DNA from: Saturnia japonica
Taxonomy: Eukaryota; Arthropoda; Insecta; Lepidoptera; Saturniidae
NCBI GenBank assembly: GCA_033032175.1
Contig: CM065331.1
Span: 9,424,370-9,488,369 of the forward strand
DNA: 64,000 nt
Reading direction: 5' to 3'
Position 1 is the stretch's first letter. Every line of letters starts with the position of its first letter. Positions 31,865 to 43,077 of this stretch are shown piece after piece. Below the pieces are notes generated by a model that was not told where the DNA came from, did no database searches, and saw only the letters and a program-made list of their open reading frames with translations. Both the position numbers and the translations under genes were made by a program.

Positions 31865-32456
31865 CTAGCGGTGCCCCATGGTTTCACCCGTGTAAATTAA
31901 ATCCGACAAGAGACCGTGCCGTAACCTATCATAACTTTTCATTGTCTCCTAAACTATGTGTTCAAATAGCATACTCTAAAGATTAAAATTTAACTTCATA
32001 AAAGTATCTTTATGATGAATTAACTTTTGTTTGTATGGATTAATATGGCATGTCTAAAAATAATGCTTATAAATCACTTAATTTCCAACAAATCTTGTCA
32101 CAAAAGGCCCTTTTGTGGCTTATGTAGAAGAAATGGGCATATGCTATCGCTGACTTTTTTTTAATATACTAACGACTAATATTATTATAGAAAATTGTAT
32201 TTCCGTATCATTAATGATTACGCCAGCGCACGCGGTTAAAGCAGTTCGGGAGGACCTCGACTTCCGACTTACGTAACAAAAATTAATATTTAAGGCTATC
32301 TGAGAGTTGACCCCTAATCTTAAATAGCCTATACTATTCCTCGAATCTGGTTATCATAAACAAAAAGAATTTATTGAATTCGACTGGTCGTTCCAGAGAT
32401 TAGCCTGTTTAAACAAACATACAAAAAACTTTTCCGCTTTACTATATTAGTATAGA
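31865..32456 (-). mobile_element. HeliB, both termini intact
   Basis: The only HeliB copy here with both ends. On the minus strand it starts A|TC (32456-32455) with TCTATACTAATATAGTAAAG. It ends 592 bp later in 'ggggcaccg' CTAG (31868-31865) followed by T. There are no terminal inverted repeats and no target duplication, and the insertion is between A and T, all as for Helitrons. A CCATGG-centred hairpin (gtgaaaccatggggcac) lies just before CTAG. No ORF, so mobilisation would need a RepHel in trans. Confidence 0.75.
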
Positions 32457-32484
32457 TATAGGTATATTCCTAATTATGGATAGT

Positions 32485-32635
32485 TATATTGAAGGTTCAG
32501 TCAATTTGGCTCCTTTGCGCTTGTTGCCATTTCAGCTTGGTGCCTTTTGTGGTCGCCACAAAGCTCATTAAAGCTGTAAAAGACCTTCAGGTAAACAGCA
32601 TTAGTCAAAGGCAAAATCGAAAAAAAAAACGCGTT
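32485..32635 (+). repeat. Rep-R 3' fragment
   Basis: 'tttgcgcttgttgccatttc', 'taaagctgtaaaagacc' and 'ggtaaacagcatta', then a run of As, match Rep-R. Confidence 0.5.
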
Positions 32636-32654
32636 AGGTTTCGGAGCCACAATT

Positions 32655-32850
32655 TTAAAATGTTCTCTATGACTTATCTTTCTCGTAGGTGAAACTGTGG
32701 AACCATCTTTTGGTTAGCATTTTCCTTCTTCTTACAAGATCGGGTCTTTCAAGCGTTATGTGAGCTGGCATAACAGTGACTATCATCGATGGATTTAGAT
32801 CTCTCGGTGGTCACCGTTGTGTTAGGATTGTATTGTGCTTACTTCAGAGG
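32655..32850 (+). pseudogene. CR1/Jockey-like LINE 3' fragment
   Basis: 'aggtgaaactgtggaacca', 'tcgggtctttcaagcgtt' and 'tctctcggtggtcacc' parallel 17140-17190 and 17700-17840 at the DNA level. The frame is broken several times. It is preceded by Rep-R, as at 16.7 kb. Confidence 0.5.
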
Positions 32851-33124
32851 GAGTACCGTCAATTGACTGAGCTACTATAAAAAAGTCATGGCATATCAGT
32901 CTGTCTGTATCCAGCTACTCAAAGCTATAATTTAGCAGGGGCGGTTGTGGTGGTTAGCTCCGGCATGTATTTTTTGAGGGATGATAAAATCTGAAAATTA
33001 ATAATAATAATATCTTGCGCATTCTTCGAGCGCAGAAGTAGCATTTAGGACTTTAGACTAAAAATATATAATATACATTCGAATTTACAACCTTGGTTTT
33101 TTTTGTTAACTAACAACATGGTCT

Positions 33125-33289
33125 GGTCCAATAGGTAGTAGAAAGAGAGGGAGACCTAAATCGCTATGGGAAGACGACATTAAAAAACTAGTAGGGATTA
33201 AACGGTTGTTAGAAGCTAAAGATAGAGACCGCTGGAACAGTCTGGAGGAGGCCTTCACCATCTCACGTGAGGGGTTCATATCTTTTTAA
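33125..33289 (+). pseudogene. RTE-like LINE C-terminal tail, open frame
   Basis: Fifty-four codons and a stop read GPIGSRKRGRPKSLWEDDIK, then KLVGIKRLLEAKDRDRWNSL and EEAFTISREGF. 'RKRGRPK..W.DDI......A.DR..W..LEEAF' is a textbook end of an RTE-class ORF2. The tail lacks stops and sits directly upstream of AT-rich 3' sequence. There is no RT core upstream. Confidence 0.75.
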
Positions 33290-33880
33290 ATGTTAGAGAT
33301 TAGGTAATATTTACACAATTAAACTCTAAAACATTTATTATTAATCTACTTTTGAAAACTTTACATGTACATATTTTCTTTGTTACTAAATTTTTAACTT
33401 TAACTTTATTTATGCATGTAACTTTAATTATTATGTAATTGAAATAAATAATAAAGTTTTTTATGTTTAAACGCGACGAAAGAAGTCTAAATCGATTTAC
33501 AAATTAAATTATACAATAATTTTAAGAAATCCGATTGAATAACTTTAAATCAAACGTCGCATCACTAACACAATTGCCGGCAAACTGAGTGTGCTGCAAA
33601 TTATATTACTGCATCCCCTTTTCCGGCTTTCCCCGTTTAAAATCAAGTAAACGATGGCCTCTGATTGTATTACAATCAAATATTAAAAGATGATGTCAAA
33701 TGAAATCAAATTTCATTGAATTTGTTCACCAAGATAGCGCTTCTGGGCGTCGGAACTATCGACCGGATCTGACATTAATTAACTCGACTGAAGCTTTTAG
33801 GATTATTTTAATTTAGTGTACTTTAGTGAGACTTATGCTCTTTAGAATGTATCGGCTTTTGGTATGGAATGCCTTTGGCG
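33290..33880. other. Unassigned AT-rich stretch
   Basis: Probably LINE 3' UTR at its start; otherwise no feature. Confidence 0.35.
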
Positions 33881-33884
33881 TCGA

Positions 33885-34095
33885 TTTTATTTTGGCCTGT
33901 CTGGTGGTAAGCTGTTACCATAACATACTCTAACCTTGAACCCCCTACTCCAAGGAGCTCTGGAAACACTACTCGTCTCAGGAACACAACGCATGATAAT
34001 TTGACTGCGATTTTCTCTAGGGTGGAGGGTATTTCACCAGTAGGACTGCCACAAATAAATAGAAGTCTCCAAAGATATATTTCTCTGCGCCTGAC
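33885..34095 (+). repeat. Rep-S copy
   Basis: 'ggcctgtctggtggtaagc', 'accttgaaccccctac', 'caaggagctctggaaac' and 'gggtggagggtatttc' match Rep-S. Confidence 0.6.
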
Positions 34096-34270
34096 CTCTA
34101 AAATACTTTGATATTTTAGTTACTTCCAGTATCTTTCTATAATTGCGTTCTAATGCTCTTTGCAATAATGTCCTCTATTGGTTACAGAGTCAAAATATTC
34201 ACGTTTGGCACCCGTACGTGAGACAGGGTATATATAAAATCTAAGGGATGTACTGCTTTTGTTGATCGAA

Positions 34271-34480
34271 CTATCTCCAGCTCTCCCTACATTCCGCCTT
34301 TATCTTCTTGACAACTTTATACGATACGAAACATATTTTGCTTTCATTTGATAAATTTATTGTTTTTTGTCTTCCTCTCTGTCTTTTCCTTTTATTTTTC
34401 CTTCTATAACAGTTTAATAGATCATCGTGTCGAATCAAGCCCCCCAACAACAACAGGGTAAGAGACATCATTCCATTACT
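34271..34480 (-). pseudogene. RTE-like LINE C-terminal tail
   Basis: LIRHDDLLNC, then a basic RKNKRKRQRGRQK and KAECRESWR follow the RTE end pattern 'LIRHD.....GK.KGKRQRGR.....R..W'. The basic block is shifted or mutated. Dead, truncated copy. Confidence 0.5.
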
Positions 34481-34970
34481 TTCTTTTTTATAAATAAGCT
34501 CATGTCTGACTTCATAGCATCTTTAACTGAACCCACGACGTAGAGCGGTTTCAACCGATATAAAACCGACACTTATGGTTTTCCCATATGTGTTTCAACG
34601 TTGTCATTTCTCACATATTAGGCTTCCTTGTGATAATTTTCTTCACCATCCACTTATAGTGTTACTCAGCAACGAATCTAATTGGGGATATACTAAGGTA
34701 CCTGTATCAGATATCAATTTATTAGGAAACGCGGATGGCGCTAAATCCGTATAAAACATATTCCTATATTTTATCCCTGGATAAATAATGGTCCTAGAAC
34801 AAATATAATAATTTAATATCAAATAATTTATATCTACAACTGCCATTTTCCTGTATTTTAATGTTTTCCATAAATCGACTAATATAAGATTTAGGACACT
34901 TTTAAATTGGCTATAATTTCTCAGTTATATTTCTCTTATCAGACGTCAAGCAAACAAATTTGATAAACAT
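34481..34970. other. Unassigned stretch
   Basis: No feature recognised. Confidence 0.35.
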
Positions 34971-34976
34971 ACGAAA

Positions 34977-35060
34977 CTATCTGTGCCCCGCGGTTTCACC
35001 CACGTATGATTTAAAAGAAATCACTGATTTATCATTTTACTTCAGTATAAACAATATTTA
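34977..35060 (-). mobile_element. Helitron 3' end relic
   Basis: 'ctgtgccccgcggtttcacc' next to CTAT (mutated CTAG), followed by 'gatttaaaagaaatcac'. It is similar to the inverted sequence at 47610-47671. Confidence 0.5.
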
Positions 35061-35124
35061 TATTAATTAGGCTGCCAAGGATATACTTTACACTCATACG
35101 ACTTATTTGCGCCTCTGACTACTA

Positions 35125-35633
35125 CCTATACAATTACTAAAATTGAAGTGTCTGTTTGTAATGTCAAAATAATAGTTTTTTACTAAACGCATATGAAAGT
35201 ATATACGATACTTATAACAAAAAGCCCATTTTTGAAATTGTTGCCTGTCTGTCTGTTTGTTCGGGGTAATCTCCGAAACGGTTGGACCGATTTTGACGGG
35301 ACTTTCACTGATAGATAGCTGATGATATAGGGAGTAACTTAGGATACTTTTATTTTAGAAAAAGAGTTAGGGTTCAGCACAAACAAAAAAAACTGGTCAT
35401 CGTGAAGCAATTCGGGCGCTTAAATGGCGTATGCTGAGTAAACCATAAGAGGTATAGCAAATTAATGTACCACATAATAATAGGCATTTAAAAGACCTAC
35501 AAAAAAGTTCGGAAGAATATACATTTATCTTCTAAGGAACACCCACAATAAGCATTTTTATCTTTACAATAGCCGGGAGCGGGGAAGCAAGATTCGCGCG
35601 GACATTCTGTAGTCCACGTAGTAGTAGAGCTAG
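35125..35633 (+). mobile_element. HeliA, near full length
   Basis: It begins CCTATACAATTACTAAAATT (TC mutated to CC) and ends in CTAG at 35630-35633 before T. Inside are 'acgggactttcactgatag' and 'aacacccacaataagcat'. The peptide-like match to 27180-27260 is only shared repeat DNA. It is embedded between two HeliB-type pieces. Confidence 0.7.
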
Positions 35634-35639
35634 TAATTA

Positions 35640-36167
35640 ATAATTTTAATTGTCCATTTATCTCCGAAACTATGCGATCAAATAACATAGTGTAAAGGGC
35701 AAAGTTTATCGTCATAAATAACTTTCATTCATAAGGATTAATATGACACACCTAAAAGTAATGCCAATAAATCACATTTTAATTTTCAACAAATCTTTCT
35801 CACAAAATAACTTTTTGTGGTTTATGTATCAGAGAAAGGCATTTTGATATCGCGGACTTTTTTATATATACTGAGAACCAATATTTTTGTAGAACATTGT
35901 ATTTACGTATTATTAACCATTACGCCAGCGCACGCGGATAAATCAGTTCGGGAGGGCTTCCACTTCCGACTTCCGAAAATAAATATTTAAGGCTAGCTGA
36001 GAGTTGTAGCCTAATGTTAGATAGCCTATATACTATTCCTCGTGAATCTGGTTATAACATACAAAAATAATTTTTCAAACCCGACTGATAGTTTTGAGAG
36101 AATAGCGTGCTTATACAAACAAACAATTCAAAAAAACTCATACACTTTATTATATTTTATGTATAGA
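35640..36167 (-). mobile_element. HeliB copy, inverted
   Basis: Element 5' end at 36167-36166 (A|TC on the minus strand). It contains 'tacgccagcgcacgcgg' and 'gcctatatactattcctcg'. The 3' terminus is obscured at the junction with HeliA. Confidence 0.65.
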
Positions 36168-37125
36168 TAAAAGTAAAATATATAGAAACAGTCATAGTCA
36201 AAGGAAAAAATACCTAAGAAGTAAATACCTAATAATCCTAATCATTATCTCTCATAAGCATTTACATTATAAACGTTTTTATCTACTCATAACTAAAACA
36301 TACTGCGTGATAATAAAACACGAGGTTGTTATATATGGATATATGTTTGCGTGGCGGTATGTGCACATCGTATGAAGATTCTCCGGTTAAATAGAGATGT
36401 GACGTAGATAGAATATCGATAGAGAAAATATGTCGTTTTCGAAATAAAATACTTAATTTCTTTAGCCTAAATCTATTTAGAAGTACTAGGATATAAATTA
36501 ACAATTTGATATCCTTATTTGAAAACAAAAAATATAATAGTATTATGTAAATCTCTCCAAATTATTTCTCAAAGTTGTTTTCGTGCCAACTTATTATCTC
36601 CATTAATTCTTCATCCAAGTCATTGATTCAAACATCATTTTAGGTTTCTCGTTATTGATTAAATACAGACAACTGGATATAAAATTGTTATTTTTTCGTT
36701 AAGAAAAAGTTTATTTATTCATCACACAACATATAAAAAATTATAATTATAAAAATATAAAACCAACACAACTAAAAAATAAATAATATATAAGTAACGT
36801 CCCAATAAAAAGGTCCCAGTCTCAGCATAATTACTATTCTACATCAGTGCAACGCTTGTATTCAGACTGGGCCACGTAACAGACATCACTAACACCGATA
36901 AAAAAAAATAAAGAAATAGTAAATTGAAAAAGTAATACAATACACACGAACAAATGGACAAAAAATAAATAAGACAAAGAGCAATTAAAAACTGTGATAG
37001 ACAGATAGAGAAAAGAATTGATTTAAAAAAAACTTTTTCAAAGAATGCTATAAATTCACGTAACATGTAAGAGGCGCCATCTACTAACGTATCTGTTTAA
37101 CTAGAATGACATCTGTTAGCTTGCT
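36168..37125. other. AT-rich stretch
   Basis: No gene seen. A CTCF-like gcgccatcta is at 37074-37083. Confidence 0.4.
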
Positions 37126-37129
37126 TACA

Positions 37130-37445
37130 TCCTAATAATGTGCGAAATATTCTCAAGGAATTTTTGGCGGAATCTTGAAGTGTCATGTTGTGATTTTTAT
37201 TTATAATTCATTAAAAGTGAAGCGGATTATAAATTAAAAGCGGAAACATGACTTTTGGGATGTCACAAACGCCCCCCAGATAGTTCAGACAAAGGAGCCA
37301 ACATCTTCAAAGAAAAATTTTACGAAAACTTAAAAACCCCCACTTTGAATATTGGTAAATTTTACGAAGACTTAAAAATATTGACACTGGCAAGTGCTTT
37401 TTGCGGCGCCAAAACAAGAAGAGGAAGAAATATTCTCAATAAAAT
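37130..37445 (+). repeat. Rep-T copy with GAAGAG-type tail
   Basis: 'ttggcggaatcttgaagtg', 'agatagttcagacaaaggag' and 'ttgacactggcaagtgctt' are followed by 'caagaagaggaag'. The central part differs from the other copies. Confidence 0.6.
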
Positions 37446-39110
37446 TTATGTTTGACGCAATAAATACATCAGTTTTTATAAAATTAATTCATATTATTAT
37501 CACTTGTGGCTAACTTCATATTGTTGGCACTCAAGATAATTTTTTGACGTTATTTTTGTATTATTTTTAAGGCTAAAGAAGTTTAAATTCTTACATGCGT
37601 AGGTACATAACATTTTTTTTTATGTTGACCTTAAAAATAATGTATACTGGGTTTTATTGACCATGGCTATTTAAATATAAAATATATAGTATCAATATAC
37701 TAAATCTTATACTGGACTGGAAAATTTTTCGACATCAGTTACTCTAAGGACTGAATTGAACATTTAGGCTGAAATCTATAGAGCGTACTAAGACTTATCT
37801 CAGTCTTAAGTTCCGAAATTGAAATTTATAGTCGCATGCTTGGCATATTAGCTCAGCTTTACCTGAGTAAAGTTCAAGTCATCGAATTCGATGACTTACG
37901 GAAAACTTGGGTATTATAATTATGAATAAAAAATAGTGTGGCATAAATGTGACTTAACAGTCATTTTATATACTTTTTAAATTATCAGTATTGCATAATT
38001 CTCATTGGCCACTACATAGAAATTACTATTTTTATTACGTAAACGTACACGTTTTGTTATTCTTGTTGTTTGCAGTTGTTTCTCGTTAATGGTTTGAAAC
38101 TTTAATCTTTTTATTTTATGTACGAATACTCTGTCATTTTTACTTTAAAGCAAGTTGAATATTATGCAAATAAACAAATTAAATTGTAGTCTAAATGGCT
38201 TTTTAATTTTCTGTACATAATTCGTGAATGTTCTCTTGTCAATTTACGTGTCAAGTCACAATGTGCTCCGGTGTATTCATTCTTAAAAATATAATAATAA
38301 AACTTTAAAGTGCAATCAAGTCTCTTTATTTTATCAGTAGGTAACATAAGGATGGGTTGCAGTTTCTAGATTAGTTACCAATTTTATTGGGTTAAGTACA
38401 GTGTTTACCAACAGGAACAGTGCCGTGCCACGATTAAAAAAAAGCGGCACGATCACTACTCTATAGGCGATAAAAAAATTAATTCAAAATACTAATCACT
38501 TTCAAATTTATGATTATATAGAGAAGAATAACAAATCTACAATCCCTGCCGACCCCCCGGCGGCCCTGGCGTGATGCGTCACCCCATAATCAAATAGCCA
38601 TTAGCAACAAATCAATCATTTCTAATAAATACATTTGAAAATGAGATGGATCTTTCTAGTGTTGTGTTAAAGAATTATTTATTTGGATTGACAACAGTTA
38701 TCCATTAAAAATACATAAATAATACCAAATAAGTAATAAGATTAATGGTTATAATTAAAATTAAATTTACCTACCTAGAAAATTATTGCATTATTTAAAG
38801 AAAAAAAAACATGCTTTTCTTAACATAAAATAAACAATTTTGTAAATTGCACCCGTGCAAAGCTGGGGCGGGGTCGCTAATTTTAGATAAAATACAAACT
38901 TAATATTTCATGATAATATAGAAACGTAAAAAAAACTTAAAAATACAACTATTATTAAAGAATGAAAAAATAAGATTTCAGATTAAAATAAGTGGAAAAT
39001 ATATACATAATTAAAATTCAATTCAAATTATTGAAAAAAAAGCTACGATATAAGCTCGCTCAGCATAATCATTAAAATAAAAATCATGAAGCTAATAAAG
39101 AATAAATTTT
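37446..39110. other. 1.7-kb AT-rich gene-free stretch
   Basis: Two small GC islands stand out: 38549-38585 ('ctgccgaccccccggcgg') and a Helitron-like 3' end at about 38850-38882 ('cccgtgcaaagctggggcgg' then GCTAAT, a decayed CTAG). Nothing else recognised. Confidence 0.4.
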
Positions 39111-39116
39111 TATTTT

Positions 39117-39485
39117 CTACTGAGAAGGTGAATTGGCAAATATAACAATGGTGTTATCTTTTTTAACCAGCTCGTTATATTGACGTAACAATCTAGCAAC
39201 TACTGAGTAGTGTCCTAGATTGATTGTATAGCATTTATGACCAAACAAAGGGACTGGACTAGGTAACCTAAGAGGTACATTAATGTTAAATTTCTCCAAA
39301 AGTTCTGAATAGTCAATGAGATTATTAAAAAGTTTATATAAATAGATCATGCTAAGCAAAATCCGTCTGTTATTTAAAGATGTAAGTTAAATTTCTTTTC
39401 TCTTTCATAATATGGAGCTGATTTCTTAGTGTCTGGTAAGGAAACCATAGTGAATCATCGCCTTTGCATACTTTCAATTTCAATT
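39117..39485 (-). pseudogene. CR1/Jockey-like RT C-terminal fragment
   Basis: The minus-strand frame reads LNNRRILLSMIYLYKLFNNL, then IDYSELLEKFNINVPLRL, YSVVARLLRQYNEL and FANSPSQ. Upstream in a shifted frame, IESMQRRFIHYGF corresponds to the 'LESVQRRFT' block. The set 'RR...L.FLYKL.N..IDCP.LL..I...VP.R ... Y....R....YN.L ... DIF..SL.QF' typifies insect Jockey-class RT ends. Frameshifts separate the blocks. Confidence 0.65.
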
Positions 39486-39599
39486 AACGAACATTTAAAT
39501 GCGCTTCTACGAATGGTTTGTCCGCATTAAATTATAATAGATGAGTTGATGATGACAAATAAACGAAAACAACGTGTCTGTCTGTTATTTCTCTTTAAT

Positions 39600-39860
39600 A
39601 TTTTTATTATACATATAAGTGTTGGCAAACAAGCATACGGCACACCTAATGGTAAGCGGCCACAGTAGCCTATGAACGCTTGTAGTACTATGGATATCGT
39701 TGCCGTTGCCGAGTTTGAACCCCCTACCACACAAGGAGCTCTGGAAACCGTAGCCTCCGCAGGAACACAACACAAGGTTATCTGGATGGGATCTTCTGTA
39801 GGGTGGAGGTATTCCACCAGACGGACACACCTCAGGTGGAGAAAAATCTTCAACTAAATT
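39600..39860 (+). repeat. Rep-S copy, best preserved
   Basis: 'ggcaaacaagcatacggcac', 'taatggtaagcggccaca', 'aggagctctggaaaccg', 'aggaacacaacacaaggtta' and 'agggtggaggtattccacca' give a full-length copy. Confidence 0.75.
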
Positions 39861-39884
39861 TCTCTGTACCGTAACTATTTTTTC

Positions 39885-39950
39885 CTTCATGAGGATTTGA
39901 ACCCACGTCTATCGACACGGTGTACTACACGCTTCACAAAGCAACACTGT
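39885..39950 (-). mobile_element. SINE-2 head fragment
   Basis: On the minus strand 'gtgtcgatagacgtgggtt' and 'caaatcctcatgaagg' are the SINE-2 head. The body is missing. Confidence 0.5.
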
Positions 39951-40415
39951 TAATAACATTAATTGTCTGTTGATTAATTTTAGTACTAATTTAAATTATT
40001 ATTTTTTATTAGTAGTAGTTTTTCATACGTTATAATAACTTACTTGTACTTATGTTACTTTATTTTATTTTTAAATTATATTTGCGTTACTTTATGTTAT
40101 CAATGTAGTGGGCGCCTATAATAGGTTCACATATCTGTATTAGACTTAGAATTAATTGTAGAAATGGCTCAATTAAAATATGCTCGCTTCTTTAATAAAT
40201 AAATAAATAAACAATGACCTTCAAGTAACAATGTTTGCCGGTTCCCCCTAAATTCGTACCGGTTGAAAGTCTCGTCGGCATTTGAACGTAATGTCAAGAT
40301 TTGAACCCATTCCTTCAAATGCCACTTCATATAGTAGCCGATTGAGCTGTGACATTTAAAGGGTCATTACTTTGAGACCTTTGTGGATAATGTTTCTTTT
40401 TCTACATTAATTAAT
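39951..40415. other. Unassigned AT-rich stretch
   Basis: No gene or repeat recognised. Confidence 0.35.
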
Positions 40416-40474
40416 AACTAGCATAGGCCCGTGGCTACGCTAACACCAAGCTTGAGAAATATAATCTATACTAA

Positions 40475-40805
40475 TATTATAAAACTGAAGAGTTTGTTTA
40501 GTTGAACGCGTTAATCTGAGGAACTACTGATTAGAATGGACAAAGTATTTTAGTGTTGGACAGCCCATTTATCTAGGAAGGCTACAGATTATATAACGTC
40601 ACGCTACGACCAATAGGAGCCGAGCATCAATGAGAAATATTGCAAAAACGGGAAAAATTTATTCATTTTGAGTGCTTCCATTGCGCGCGCCGCGTAAATG
40701 TTTAAAGTTACGTAACAATAATGTGGGGCGGAATTGTTTTTCTTAAAATATGGTCCGCGATAGCATATGTCTATCTTTTAAGGTTGACTCAATATAACCT
40801 TATTT
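40475..40805 (+). mobile_element. HeliC 5' portion
   Basis: It starts A|TCTATACTAATATTATAAAA and matches 6557-6906. About 50 bp upstream 'ctagcataggcccgtggcta' at 40421-40440 is an inverted Helitron-type 3' end, so two relics lie head to head. Confidence 0.6.
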
Positions 40806-41335
40806 TTGTAATAAAATTTATTCTAAAATAATTTGTTATTTGCGAAGGTGTTTTTATAAACATGGTATTAATCCTTATCGAAATAAATACCTTATACATC
40901 ACAGATATTTAATTTTGAACATAATTGCCCATTCCATTAATTGATTACAATGAATACCTTAGGACATATCACCGTTTTAAATTAACTCCACATGAAAATA
41001 AAGTAAGTTTCAGCTTGATAAGAACTGTATTATAGGTGCCTACGACCGACTCTCTCTCTAACCCTTTCTCTCTCTCTCTTATGTGACGCAGACAAAATTG
41101 CACGTGTCGGTTAGTTCTTGTTATATGATTTCATCATACAATATTTGAACCCATGTTACATCCATTTAGGGGTGGAATTTTTATAAATCCGTTCTTAGAG
41201 TGTGTCTACGCTATATATAATAATAGCCTTTTAATATAAAAAGCTGCTCGACATGGTCCTTGCTCATAGTCCGGCAAATCAGTAATGTACAAGAACGTTA
41301 TTGTAGAACCTAACATCTATTACCCAACAAGAGAA
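40806..41335. other. AT-rich stretch with (CT)n
   Basis: A CT-rich microsatellite occupies about 41051-41081. No gene. Confidence 0.45.
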
Positions 41336-41339
41336 TTTT

Positions 41340-41565
41340 TAACAAAGAAGAAAACCAACTAGAATTATTTTGAGGAGTTTCCTAGTATATCTTTGAAGTT
41401 GAAGTTGAAAATGGGACCACCCTTGAGGTATCCTCTTTCTAACGAAAAAAGAATCATCCAAGTCGGTTCATAAACAATTAAGTTATGCTTCAACATTCAT
41501 ATGAAAATATATTAATAAACCTACATTCGAATTAAGAAGAACTCCTCCTTTTTGTAGTCAATTTT
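41340..41565 (+). repeat. Rep-P copy
   Basis: 'cctagtatatctttgaagtt', 'gaaaatgggaccacccttga' and 'gaactcctcctttttgtagt' match Rep-P. Confidence 0.6.
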
Positions 41566-41574
41566 TTGAAAATG

Positions 41575-41757
41575 CAATCCTTATAGGGGTGTAACGGGGG
41601 TTCAAAATTTGTACATGTAGAAACAAAAACGGCTGAAAGTTTGGATGAAATTTGGCATATACATTGTTCATAAAATGGATTAACACAGAAATAGTCTTTA
41701 TTTCGTTAAAGCTGCACTTCTAAAGCCCATGCAGACGAAGTCGCGGGCAGAAGCTAG
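41575..41757 (+). mobile_element. Helitron-like 3' portion
   Basis: 'ggtgtaacgggggttcaaaa' leads to 'gcagacgaagtcgcgggcag' and AAGCTAG before T (CTAG at about 41754-41757). Typical lepidopteran non-autonomous element ending; the 5' end is unresolved. Confidence 0.5.
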
Positions 41758-41859
41758 TACAATATATAATAGATCGATACTTTTGATACTACTTATATCT
41801 GGAATATTATTTCAATAACTTGAAGAATTCGATCAACTGTACCGAGGAAATCGACGTCG

Positions 41860-42115
41860 TAAAATACTCAGGGTGCATATAATTCGCGCTATTCGCCGCT
41901 AGATGGCGGTGCGCGGAAATTCTGCAGCAACTATTCTCAGCTCTGAACAGCCGCATAGTTTCCCCTCGCGCCTTTCCCATACCAACCGCCCGAAAGCTTG
42001 TCCCCAAGTTTGAATTTATGCCAAAATATAGATGTTTTAGACGGCAAAGTTCACGTTTGGAGACTGTAGATTAAACTTTCGGGGCTCATTGTCTAAAATA
42101 AGCTGCCTTCGCGAA
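41860..42115. promoter_or_regulatory. GC-rich single-copy patch with CTCF-like core
   Basis: It contrasts sharply with AT-rich surroundings and has no partner in the window. It holds tagatggcgg at 41900-41909 inside 'gccgctagatggcggtgcgc', and 'ttcgcgaatgtttgcgg' near the end. A 66-codon minus-strand frame across it (41807-42007) has no recognisable domain. Regulatory DNA or a decayed exon are both possible. Confidence 0.3.
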
Positions 42116-42855
42116 TGTTTGCGGTTCCTTTGACAGCAAAAATTATTTATTACTAACTTGTTAAAGTTCTCAAGATTGTCGTCAAGGGGAATCAAATAGT
42201 TTCGCTTGCATGTGAAATACCATATAAAAATGAATATTAAAAGGCGTACAGTAAATAGGGGGAGTTTTTATTAAAACTTATTGACTTTTTAGTAAATTTA
42301 TTTTTCAATTTTTATATTGTTTTTTTTTTCTATACAATAAAACTGATTAAGTATGACTTGGATCAGTCAGAAAACTCTGTAACTCAAATACATTTTGAGG
42401 TGGCAACATTTCTGCAGCAAAAAAAATTGCGTGTCACCTTTACGCACGTTTGAAATAAAACTTAATTGAATTTGAAACAGGTATTATGATTTTACTAAAA
42501 AATAAGTAAATCATTTTAGAATTTTGTAGTGTTTTTCTCTTTAATAAATTATTATTTTCTAAATGTATTTAATTAATATATTTATAATGCTTAGTGTAAG
42601 TATGACTGTATATTTTATTATCAATTAATAATATCCATGAATTGTAAAATGACTTATTCAATTTCTATTTTATGCATAATATTATTTGCTACAAGTTTTA
42701 CATATAACGCGCATTTAACAAAATCGAATAAAGTATTACAAAAAATATAAATAAAAGAAAGAAATAGATTTCTTAATACTAAAAAATACTATGCGAAACC
42801 ACATTTTCTTGAAATAATTCATTGAAAATTGATCACGATATTAATAAACTATTTC
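42116..42855. other. AT-rich gene-free stretch
   Basis: No feature recognised. Confidence 0.4.
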
Positions 42856-43077
42856 AACCTCTATGACACTGGCAAATGCTTTGACGATTTGAAGAAAGAG
42901 AAAACATTTAACGGCCGACAAACGTCGTATGATAACCGCAATAAAGCCGAATCGATTCCGTCCGTTACTAGGAAAGCTTAAAAGATATTAGAGCTTATTT
43001 TATCACGGAAAACAATCTCGTAATACGGTTCTCCGACACGGTAGATTAAACGCGGGCTCCTTTTGACGGCCTGGTAT

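Noticed and set aside
39527..39890. Overlapping 101- and 108-codon minus ORFs
   Set aside because: They translate a Rep-S copy on its non-informative strand.
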